From NCBI GenBank assembly GCA_021813005.1, contig JAKAMH010000021.1:1-12928 (forward strand): 12,928 bases of DNA. The letters are read 5' to 3'. This stretch comes from a bacterium. Its GTDB lineage: Bacteria; Patescibacteriota; Microgenomatia; Levybacterales; UBA12049. Shown piece after piece: positions 7,221 to 12,928 of the stretch (within the stretch, counting starts at the first letter, position 1; the number at the start of each line of letters is the position of its first letter). Position numbers and translations under genes: made by a program. The notes under the pieces are model-generated. The model was given only the letters and a program-made list of their open reading frames with translations, made no database searches and was not told where the DNA came from.

Positions 7221-7520
7221 GATGCCTAGTATATGAGAGATAAGGCTCCGGTACTTGACGGAGCAAAGACAAGAAACTGACAGTTAGCAAACAGAACAGT
7301 GGTAGAACCGGATTGTACTATCAGGAAAGCTATTCGGCTGGTACCAGGGCGGCAGCGGAGGCCTGCAATCTGACCTTGTCTGGTAAACAGACAGAAGTGC
7401 AGACGCCGGATGCGCGTAGAACCCGTTTTCCCCTTAAGAGGTCGTCTGTAGGTTGTCAAGCAGTCCCGCAGACGGGGGTTAATAGCTATGCGGCCCGTAC
7501 AGGGGACAAACTGAGAGAGA
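7221..7520. other. 300-nt gene-free region with inverted repeats, possible structured RNA or pgk 3' region
   Basis: Between the small ORF start and the pgk stop I see no credible gene. The plus-strand reading holds a perfect 5-bp hairpin GTCTG (7378-7382)/CAGAC (7388-7392) with loop GTAAA, extendable by one A-T and one G-T pair. An 8-bp stem joins TGCAGACG (7398-7405) to CGTCTGTA (7443-7450) with one G-T pair, and a long-range 7-bp stem joins AGCTATT (7328-7334) to AATAGCT (7481-7487). A second GCAGACG copy (7468-7474) could pair with the same CGTCTG, so the two stems are mutually exclusive. I checked by eye for RNase P RNA, tmRNA, SRP RNA and tRNA signatures and found none. The strand is undecided; on the minus strand it lies between pgk and the small ORF. 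Confidence 0.4.
7228..7233 (-). promoter_or_regulatory. Candidate -10 element, predicted leaderless, for the 62-aa ORF
   Basis: On the minus strand TATACT (five of six to consensus) lies 7 nt before the ATG at 7220. There is no TGn extension and no recognisable -35, so it rests on the hexamer and on the spacing shared with the other starts in this window. Confidence 0.4.
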
Positions 7521-8708
7521 CTAGGTATAAGAGTGGCCCAGCGCGTCAATCCCGGGGAGCGTCCCGCGCTCTATATAGGTGAGCATGGCGCCACCTCCCG
7601 TTGAGATGTGTGTGATTTTCTCAAGGTGCTCTTTCTGAGACAGCGCGGCCAGCGTGTCGCCCCCGCCGACAATCGAGAATGCCTGACGGTTCTCGGTAAT
7701 CGCGTAATAGAGAAAATCCGTGCCCCTTTTGAATACCGGATTTTCAATGTAGCCCACAGGTCCGTTCCAAATAATGGTGCGGGCGGCATTGATAATCTGG
7801 CCAATATGAGCCTGTGTTTCCGGCCCAATATCAAGGATATTGTCGCTTGCGTTGACCTGTGACAGGAGTTTCTCCACCGATGATCTGTCGCCCCGATGTT
7901 TTCCGGTTATAACGTCTTCCGGGAGTACCAGTTCGGTACCGGCGCGCTTTGCCGAGGCGCAAAGCCGCTTCGCTTCCGCCAGCGCAGCTTTCTCATAAAG
8001 GCTTTTGCCAACAGTAATACCTGCTGCCGCCAGGAAGGTATTGGCAAGGCCGCCGCCAAGTATAACAGTGTCCGCGAGTGTCAGAAGTCGTTTGATAAGG
8101 TTGATTTTGGTAGCAATCTTACTGCCGCCAATGATAGCAACAACCGGTTTCTCTGGATTCTGGATAGCTTTGTCAAGCATGGCAATCTCTTTCTTTAGAA
8201 GCAGCCCGCCGTATGACGGAAGAAAACGCGGAATTCCAACAACAGATGCGTCTTTCCGGTGACAAACGCCGAAGGCATCGTTGACAAAGACATCACCCAG
8301 TGCCGCAAGCTGCTTTGCAAAGGCCATCTGACCTGCTTGCTCCTCAGGGTAAAACCTGATGTTCTCAAGAAGCAGGATTTCTGTCTCCCTTTGTTGGACA
8401 AGAATGGGTGGATGTGTTTTAAAATCTGAAACGAGGTGGACGCTGTGTCCGGGGAGAAGTGACAAGAGGCGCCTCTCCACCCGGCGCAGCGAGTATTTTG
8501 CGTCTCTGCCGGTTGGTCTGCCAAGATGTGAGATGATGCGGAGGCGGTTGTGGTTCTTGAGGAGGAATTCAATTGTGGGGAGAGCCTGGCGGATACGGGC
8601 GTCGTCGGCAATGGTGAAGTCAGGATTGAGCGAGACGTTAAAATCTACGCGCAGCAGTACTCGCTTGTCGCGGATCGGTAGATCGTCAATAAATCGGATA
8701 TCACTCAT
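7521..8708 (-). CDS. pgk: Phosphoglycerate kinase
   Basis: This cytoplasmic glycolytic enzyme transfers phosphate from 1,3-bisphosphoglycerate to ADP, yielding ATP and 3-phosphoglycerate. It is full length at 395 aa. Motifs in order are RVDFNV (20-25), SHLGRP (60-65), LLENIRFYPEE (113-123), FVNDAFG (141-147), GGSKIATK (194-201, with the catalytic-region lysines), ILGGGLANTFL (216-226), DIGPET (293-298), WNGPVGYIE (314-322), GGGDT (348-352) and TGGGA (370-374). One departure is HRKDAS (150-155) where most PGKs have HRAHAS, losing the second His. The start ATG overlaps the aldolase stop by 4 nt (ATGA), so translation is probably coupled to the aldolase. No terminator with a T-run follows the stop. 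Confidence 0.97.
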   Translation of the reverse strand: MSDIRFIDDLPIRDKRVLLRVDFNVSLNPDFTIADDARIRQALPTIEFLLKNHNRLRIISHLGRPTGRDAKYSLRRVERRLLSLLPGHSVHLVSDFKTHPPILVQQRETEILLLENIRFYPEEQAGQMAFAKQLAALGDVFVNDAFGVCHRKDASVVGIPRFLPSYGGLLLKKEIAMLDKAIQNPEKPVVAIIGGSKIATKINLIKRLLTLADTVILGGGLANTFLAAAGITVGKSLYEKAALAEAKRLCASAKRAGTELVLPEDVITGKHRGDRSSVEKLLSQVNASDNILDIGPETQAHIGQIINAARTIIWNGPVGYIENPVFKRGTDFLYYAITENRQAFSIVGGGDTLAALSQKEHLEKITHISTGGGAMLTYIERGTLPGIDALGHSYT

Positions 8709-10033
8709 CGTAGGTATTTTTCAACAATGTTTTTTGTGTCATAAACATTTAAGCTCTCAAAAAGCATCGTCAGATACTCGGAGAGTTTTTGCCGTATGGG
8801 CTCTTTCTCCTCCTCCCGCAGTGACCAGAGCTCCTTTTTAAAGGCACCAAGTGCCCTTTTCCGTGTCTTATAGAGAAACTGCGTTCTGTCCCACCCTTTC
8901 TCCCAGCTGTCTTTCTGGTTTGTCTCGAGCCAGGTGTCAATCTGTGCCTGAAGCGTCTGGGGCAGGGTTGCAAAGACAATATTTTGAAAACCGGTTGAGA
9001 GGTGGACTTCAAGTGTCCCTGCCTGCGGGAAGAGAGGGAAATCCTCCTCGGGCAGGGTTGAAGCGCCATGTTGAACTGCACCTGCCATGTGGTACGCGCT
9101 CCGTGCCCGCCCGCCGATGTCAGTGAGGATTGAGAAGTCGAGATGCTTTTGGGCCAGCCTGCCATCCGGAAGCGGCGTGCCTCCGTGGCTTGTGCCTGTT
9201 TGTACGCTCACCTTGCTCAGTCCGGGCCTCATTGCCTTTTTAAGGTATTCGGTCATGAAGGCATCGAAGTCGGCGACAGTGCTGTTGGTGTCGCCAATGT
9301 GGCCGATTTCCCCGCCAATTGAGATGATTGTCTTTTTGGGCTGGCGCCGTCGGATATAGTTGGTAAAATGCGCTGTCACCTGCGAATTTTGTTTTTGCTG
9401 GTCTAAAAGGCTGGACTGAGAAAGGTCGACGATGGTTGAGGCGTCGATGTCAATGTTATAAAATTGGGCGGCAATTGCCTCGTCAACCAGTTTTTCAATT
9501 GCCTGGATTTCTTTTTTTGGATCAGAGACAAAGACGGCCTTTTGTACTTGAAAATGGTCCCCCTGCAGAAAGAGTGGACCTTGATAGTCCTCCTTGATGG
9601 CTGCAGCGAGGACTGCCAGGGCAAATAATGCAGGCGGCTGCTCTGTGTATGCCATCTCGGAGCGGGCAATCTCAAGGATAAAGGCGCCGATATGGTGCTT
9701 CTTGGCGAGCGAAAATATGACTCGTGCCGTGTCGTAGGTCAAGGTGCGAATATTAATTGCCGGTACGCTAAGTCCCTTCACCCGGCCCTCAGCAATGGCC
9801 ATATAGAACGGGTAAATCGAGGCCGGCGAAATGCCTTGAAGACGGGCAATATGCTTGATAAGGCGCCTGCTCTGTCTTAACAGATCCGAATTTGAGGAGA
9901 ACATAGCGGTCATGACAAGCTTATCTATGAGGCTGCCCCGCAGAACGGCATTGTTTTTTATGGAAATTTCATCATCTTTGATGTAGAGGGCGCGCCTGAT
10001 ATCCTCCTGAAGTTCTGGAAGTGTTTGGTACAT
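8705..10033 (-). CDS. Class II fructose-bisphosphate aldolase-like protein (long form)
   Basis: This is probably a zinc-dependent class II ketose-bisphosphate aldolase that cleaves fructose 1,6-bisphosphate to DHAP and glyceraldehyde 3-phosphate. At 442 aa it is much longer than the ~285-360 aa norm, with ~85 extra N-terminal residues and a charged ~80-residue C-terminal helix region. The barrel motifs are PLFLQGDHFQ (153-162; Asp159 and His160 match the catalytic Asp and a zinc His of the HxDH motif, whose first His is Gln here), IDIDAST (194-200), GGEIGHIG (240-247), GTSHGG (280-285) and VQHGAS (321-326, approximate), supplying the other zinc ligands. It is the first gene of a two-gene operon with pgk, which supports a glycolytic role. 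A tagatose-bisphosphate substrate is an alternative. Confidence 0.85.
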   Translation of the reverse strand: MYQTLPELQEDIRRALYIKDDEISIKNNAVLRGSLIDKLVMTAMFSSNSDLLRQSRRLIKHIARLQGISPASIYPFYMAIAEGRVKGLSVPAINIRTLTYDTARVIFSLAKKHHIGAFILEIARSEMAYTEQPPALFALAVLAAAIKEDYQGPLFLQGDHFQVQKAVFVSDPKKEIQAIEKLVDEAIAAQFYNIDIDASTIVDLSQSSLLDQQKQNSQVTAHFTNYIRRRQPKKTIISIGGEIGHIGDTNSTVADFDAFMTEYLKKAMRPGLSKVSVQTGTSHGGTPLPDGRLAQKHLDFSILTDIGGRARSAYHMAGAVQHGASTLPEEDFPLFPQAGTLEVHLSTGFQNIVFATLPQTLQAQIDTWLETNQKDSWEKGWDRTQFLYKTRKRALGAFKKELWSLREEEKEPIRQKLSEYLTMLFESLNVYDTKNIVEKYLR

Positions 10034-10041
10034 TTCAGACT

Positions 10042-10050
10042 AGTATAGCA
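10042..10050 (-). promoter_or_regulatory. Extended -10 promoter, predicted leaderless, for the aldolase-pgk operon
   Basis: On the minus strand TGCTATACT spans 10050-10042 and ends 8 nt before the aldolase ATG at 10033, leaving no leader for a ribosome binding site. No clear -35 is present. It lies back to back with the promoter of the plus-strand winged-helix gene, with the -35 regions overlapping in a 62-nt divergent intergenic region. Confidence 0.6.
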
Positions 10051-10060
10051 CGCCCATAGG

Positions 10061-10089
10061 TTGCGAAAAACCCCTAAAACCAGTAGAAT
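10061..10089 (+). promoter_or_regulatory. Promoter, predicted leaderless, for the winged-helix ATPase-like gene
   Basis: TTGCGA (10061-10066, four of six) and TAGAAT (10084-10089, five of six) are 17 nt apart. The -10 ends 6 nt before ATG 10096, so the transcript should start at the ATG. The spacer contains AAAACC twice (10067-10072 and 10076-10081), a 9-nt direct repeat that could be a regulator site. Confidence 0.55.
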
Positions 10090-10095
10090 ATCGCC

Positions 10096-11400
10096 ATGGA
10101 CACTCCGGTCATTGAAGCGACCTATCCACTGTCCTTTCGAGTCCAGGAGGCAGAAGAACTGGGCGAGAAACTTCGGCGGCGGCAGTCAGTCGACCTCATT
10201 GGCATGAAGCGGGTCGGTATTAGTAATTTCCTCCGTTTCTTCCTGTATCACTCGTCAATTGTTTCCAAGTACATTAGTCCTGAGCAGACGCATCTCTTTA
10301 TTCCCGTCGATCTTAATGATCTGGTCGAGCGTGAGCTTTTTCCTTTCTGGACACTAACCCTAAAGCGCATGGTTGATACGGTTAACCTTTCAAAACTTCC
10401 CGAGAAGGTAAAGGAAGAAGTTGAGGGACTTTTTCTCGAGAGTATTCAGTCGCAGGACTTGTTTGTCGTCATTGACAACGTACGAAAAGCCATGGGAATT
10501 ATCGTGGCCCGGGATGTCTACCCGACTCTCTTCTTCCTGCGCTTTGACCGGATGCGGGATGCCGTCAGCCCATCCTTTTTTGACAATCTTGAGGGGCTTC
10601 GTACGTCGACGCAGGAAAAGCTCTGTTATGTTTTTACGAGCTACAAAGGCTTAAACGTGCTGTTCCCGTCCGTGCAGGAGCAGGTCTCGCTCTATAGTCA
10701 GCTGATGTATGTCCGTCCGGCCACAAGTCGAGATATGCAAAGTATCTGCGCTACTTACAAGAAGCGTTTTGGCTTGCTACTTTCCCGATCCGTCGAGGAG
10801 GCACTTTTTGACATGATAGGTGGCCACGTACAGTATCTGCAGCTCGCCTTAATTATTTTGGGGGAGATTAAAAAGAAAAACATTTCCTCGCGCAGCAGGT
10901 TGTTTGATGCAATTGTTTCCGACGAGCGTATTGCGCTGCAGTCGGAGGAGATCTGGGACAGCCTGTCGGGGGATGAGCAGCGGGTGTTGGTGAAGGCGCG
11001 AAACGGTGGGAAGATAAGCGAGGAGGAGAAGCAGACGGCCGCTTATCTTTGGCATACGGGCATTATTGTCGAGAGACAAGGGAAACGGGCACTTTTCAGT
11101 CCGCTCTTCGAATATCACGTGAAGAGTGCCGCCGATACGGAATCTGAGGACGGAAAAATCGATCTCAGCAAAAAAGAGTTTCTCCTTTTTAGCCTACTTG
11201 AGGCAAAGATGGGGGAGATTTGCGACAGGGACGAGATCGTTGAGGCTGTGTGGCCGGAATATCTGGAGTTTGGCGTCTCAGACTGGGCAATCGACAGATT
11301 GGTAGCGAGAGTACGGACGAAGTTGAAACAGCAGAAAAGTAAGGTGAAGATCCTGACTGTCAGAACACGCGGTTATAAACTAGTGGCAGGAATCTCTTAA
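10096..11400 (+). CDS. NTPase-like protein with C-terminal OmpR/PhoB-type winged-helix DNA-binding domain
   Basis: This 434-aa soluble protein is probably a transcription regulator. The N-terminal ~300 residues resemble a STAND/AAA-type module: QSVDLIGMKRVGISNFLRF has the shape of a P-loop (residues 36-43, GMKRVGIS), but Ile stands where the Walker A lysine should be. A hydrophobic strand ending in Asp (TLFFLRFDR) could be Walker B. Residues 354-431 match a Trans_reg_C winged helix: LSKKEFLLFSLLEA, an EIVEAVWPE helix, the recognition-helix region AIDRLVARVRTKLK, and the wing TVRTRGYKLV. There is no receiver domain or membrane segment. It is transcribed divergently from aldolase-pgk, so it may regulate that operon or itself. 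The ATPase assignment is tentative; the winged helix is clear. Confidence 0.8.
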   Translation: MDTPVIEATYPLSFRVQEAEELGEKLRRRQSVDLIGMKRVGISNFLRFFLYHSSIVSKYISPEQTHLFIPVDLNDLVERELFPFWTLTLKRMVDTVNLSKLPEKVKEEVEGLFLESIQSQDLFVVIDNVRKAMGIIVARDVYPTLFFLRFDRMRDAVSPSFFDNLEGLRTSTQEKLCYVFTSYKGLNVLFPSVQEQVSLYSQLMYVRPATSRDMQSICATYKKRFGLLLSRSVEEALFDMIGGHVQYLQLALIILGEIKKKNISSRSRLFDAIVSDERIALQSEEIWDSLSGDEQRVLVKARNGGKISEEEKQTAAYLWHTGIIVERQGKRALFSPLFEYHVKSAADTESEDGKIDLSKKEFLLFSLLEAKMGEICDRDEIVEAVWPEYLEFGVSDWAIDRLVARVRTKLKQQKSKVKILTVRTRGYKLVAGIS

Positions 11401-11402
11401 CA

Positions 11403-11423
11403 GGCGGAGTTTTCCCGCTTTTT
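11403..11423 (+). terminator. Short intrinsic terminator after the winged-helix gene
   Basis: Two nt after the stop codon, GCGG (11404-11407) pairs with CCGC (11415-11418), and a G-T pair extends the base. The loop is AGTTTTC, and five T residues (11419-11423) follow, then CTT. The stem is short but GC-only and correctly placed. The T-run runs almost into the -35 of the valS promoter. Confidence 0.55.
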
Positions 11424-11424
11424 C

Positions 11425-11454
11425 TTGAATGGGTAGACGTGCTTGTGCTACAAT
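11425..11454 (+). promoter_or_regulatory. Promoter with extended -10, predicted leaderless, for valS
   Basis: TTGAAT (11425-11430) and TACAAT (11449-11454, five of six) are separated by 18 nt, and TGC directly before the hexamer forms an extended -10. The hexamer ends 8 nt before ATG 11463, with no Shine-Dalgarno sequence possible in the remaining bases. This is the best complete promoter in the window. Confidence 0.7.
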
Positions 11455-11462
11455 CAGCTTCA

Positions 11463-12928
11463 ATGGATAAGAGATATAAGCATGAGCTGGTTGAAAAGAA
11501 ACTCTACGAAACATGGGAAAAAAGAGGCTACTTTTCCCCTGAAATAAACCCCGACGGCAATCCCTACTGTATCGTCTTACCGCCTCCCAATGCCAATGGT
11601 GATCTGCATTTTGGCCACGCAATGTTTGTTATGGAGGACATCCTCATCCGTTACCACCGTATGAAGGGAGATAAGGCGCTTTGGCTACCGGGTACAGACC
11701 ATGCAGGCATTGAGACGCAGTTCGTGTTTGAGAAGCAACTTAGAGAGCAGGGGAAGTCGCGTTTTGATTATAACCGGCAAGAGCTCTACGGCAGGATCTC
11801 AGAGTATGTCGAGAAGAACCGAGGGGGCATTGAAGGGCAACTAAGGTGTCTCGGATTTTCGCTTGACTGGTCACGACAAAAGTTCACTCTCGACCCGGAT
11901 GTGGTTGAGCTTGTGAAGCAGACATTTCGGAGAATGTATCAAGACGGACTGGTCTACCGTGATTATAAGCTGGTCAATTATTGCACACGGGACGGGACTT
12001 CCTTCTCCGACCTGGAAGTGCTCCACGAGGAGCGGGTTGATCCGCTCTATTACATCAAGTATGGGCCGCTTGTCCTGGCCACGACAAGGCCAGAGACAAA
12101 ATTTGGCGACACAGCAGTTGCTGTCCATCCGAAGGACAAACGTTATGAGAAATATGTGGGACAGGAGATTGAGATTGAAACTGTTCTTGGCAAAGCAACA
12201 ATTTCTGTTATTGCTGATGAATCAGTCGATCCGAAGTTTGGTACCGGAGTAGTGAAAGTGACGCCGGCACATGATTTTACCGATTTTGAGACGGGACGCC
12301 GGCACAATCTGGCGATGCGGCAAGTTATTGGATTTGACGGCAGGATGAATGAGTTCGCCGGAGAGTTTGCCGGGCTCACAGTTAAGCAGGCGCGCCACGT
12401 TGTGGCTGAACGGATGGAGAAAATAGGATTAATTGAGAAAATTGACGAGAATTATACCCACCGGGTAGGGCTTTGCTATAAGTGTAGGACAGTACTTGAG
12501 CCTTTGCCGCTTGAGCAGTGGTATGTCAAAGTAGAGCCCCTTATTGAGAATGCACTGAAGGCTCTCGACAGCAAGGCAGTCTCGGTATATCCTCAGAACT
12601 TCACGCGTGTTCTCAAGCAATGGTACGCTGGGCTTCGGGATTGGAATATCTCGCGTCAAAATGTCTGGGGCATTCAGATTCCCGTCTGGTATGAAGTTTC
12701 GGATGAATCACAATTTACCGTGACATTTATAGATAAAACTAAAAAGATCGTGCAGGGGACGCTTGGAGAAGTGTTGAGGGCAGGACATGCATGGGAGGAC
12801 ATTGAGGCGGGTCTGCAGCAAGTGGTGGCAATGATAGATACCAAGGTGGTATTTATGGACGAGCGGGAAGAGGGGAAACGCTACTTACCCGAGACAGATA
12901 CTTTTGATACGTGGTTTTCGTCCGGTCA
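11463..12928 (+). CDS. valS: Valyl-tRNA synthetase (5' part, runs off window)
   Basis: This class I synthetase charges tRNA-Val with valine. The frame is open from ATG 11463 to the window edge (488 complete codons). The HIGH region reads PPPNANGDLHFGHA (residues 40-53). GTDHAGIETQ (77-86) identifies ValRS rather than IleRS or LeuRS. LATTRPET (205-212) begins the CP1 editing domain, and the canonical ISRQ, WG and IPVW elements follow. DTFDTWFSSG closes the visible part. The KMSKS loop and anticodon-binding domain would lie beyond 12928. Unusual details are Ala-Asn in PPPNANG where PPPNVTG is usual, and a ~70-residue cysteine-free segment between IPVWY and DTWFSSG where many ValRS carry a shorter zinc-ribbon-like piece. 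The start fits the upstream promoter. Confidence 0.95.
   Translation, partial: MDKRYKHELVEKKLYETWEKRGYFSPEINPDGNPYCIVLPPPNANGDLHFGHAMFVMEDILIRYHRMKGDKALWLPGTDHAGIETQFVFEKQLREQGKSRFDYNRQELYGRISEYVEKNRGGIEGQLRCLGFSLDWSRQKFTLDPDVVELVKQTFRRMYQDGLVYRDYKLVNYCTRDGTSFSDLEVLHEERVDPLYYIKYGPLVLATTRPETKFGDTAVAVHPKDKRYEKYVGQEIEIETVLGKATISVIADESVDPKFGTGVVKVTPAHDFTDFETGRRHNLAMRQVIGFDGRMNEFAGEFAGLTVKQARHVVAERMEKIGLIEKIDENYTHRVGLCYKCRTVLEPLPLEQWYVKVEPLIENALKALDSKAVSVYPQNFTRVLKQWYAGLRDWNISRQNVWGIQIPVWYEVSDESQFTVTFIDKTKKIVQGTLGEVLRAGHAWEDIEAGLQQVVAMIDTKVVFMDEREEGKRYLPETDTFDTWFSSG

Noticed and set aside
7221..7520. RNase P RNA, tmRNA, SRP RNA or tRNA in the gene-free region
   Set aside because: AGGAAAG at 7323-7329 recalls an RNase P P4 strand, but the partner ACAGAA...GGCTTA element is absent. 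No tRNA T-arm, tmRNA tag reading frame or SRP GGAAGGAAGCAG loop was found on either strand.
7226..7549. 107-aa minus-strand ORF over the gap after pgk
   Set aside because: It starts inside the pgk 3' end in another frame, is rich in Ser, Thr, Arg and Cys without motifs, and would run through the candidate RNA stems. I see no promoter or coding signal.
1..12928. CRISPR array, insertion sequence, transposase or phage genes
   Set aside because: No regularly spaced direct repeats, transposase motifs or paired terminal inverted repeats with target duplications were seen. All long frames are accounted for by chromosomal-type genes.

Overview
The window reads as a compact bacterial chromosome segment, most likely from a Candidate Phyla Radiation (Patescibacteria, probably Microgenomates-like) genome. 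This is inferred from gene content: a short YidC without a large periplasmic domain, a KhpB without a Jag-N domain, an O-antigen-ligase-like polytopic protein, a DUF4012 protein, a DUF475/TerC-like protein, an unusually long class II aldolase coupled to pgk, and a ValRS with family-atypical details. Base composition looks roughly balanced. No marker such as 16S rRNA is present, so the lineage is not proven.

Layout. (1) Positions 1-3192, plus strand: the 3' tip of probable rpmH, then rnpA, yidD, yidC and khpB, followed by an O-antigen-ligase-like membrane protein. The genes overlap or nearly touch. This is the classical ribosomal protein L34/RNase P/membrane insertase cluster with a surface-polysaccharide gene attached. 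(2) Positions 3193-3413: a gap with a GC-rich hairpin and a good promoter. (3) Positions 3414-6098: a large single-pass membrane protein with a degenerate SDR/epimerase-like N-terminus and a DUF4012 exterior. (4) Positions 6119-7054: a DUF475 (TerC superfamily) membrane protein. (5) Positions 7032-7220, minus: a small unknown ORF with its own promoter-like -10. It is followed (7221-7520) by a gene-free stretch rich in inverted repeats that may encode or contain a structured RNA. (6) Positions 7521-10033, minus: pgk and a long class II fructose-bisphosphate-aldolase-like gene, coupled by a 4-nt overlap (aldolase first, then pgk). (7) Positions 10096-11400, plus: a large regulator-like protein with a degenerate P-loop NTPase-like front and a C-terminal OmpR/PhoB-type winged helix, divergent from the aldolase-pgk operon. 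(8) From 11463 to the window end: the first 488 codons of valyl-tRNA synthetase.

The most striking pattern is regulatory. All six genes that appear to begin a transcription unit (3414, 6119, 7220 minus, 10033 minus, 10096, 11463) have a good -10 hexamer only 6-8 nt before the start codon, with no room for a Shine-Dalgarno leader. Three have an extended TGn -10, and two share the identical 9-mer TGCTATACT. This predicts leaderless mRNAs as the normal mode of expression here. Genes inside operons are instead packed by overlap (ATGA twice, a 14-nt overlap once), which fits translational coupling.

Functionally the window combines RNA processing (rnpA, khpB), membrane protein insertion (yidD, yidC), cell-surface glycan assembly (O-antigen-ligase-like protein, possibly the SDR-DUF4012 protein), lower glycolysis (aldolase, pgk), a possible one-component regulator next to the glycolytic operon, and translation (valS).
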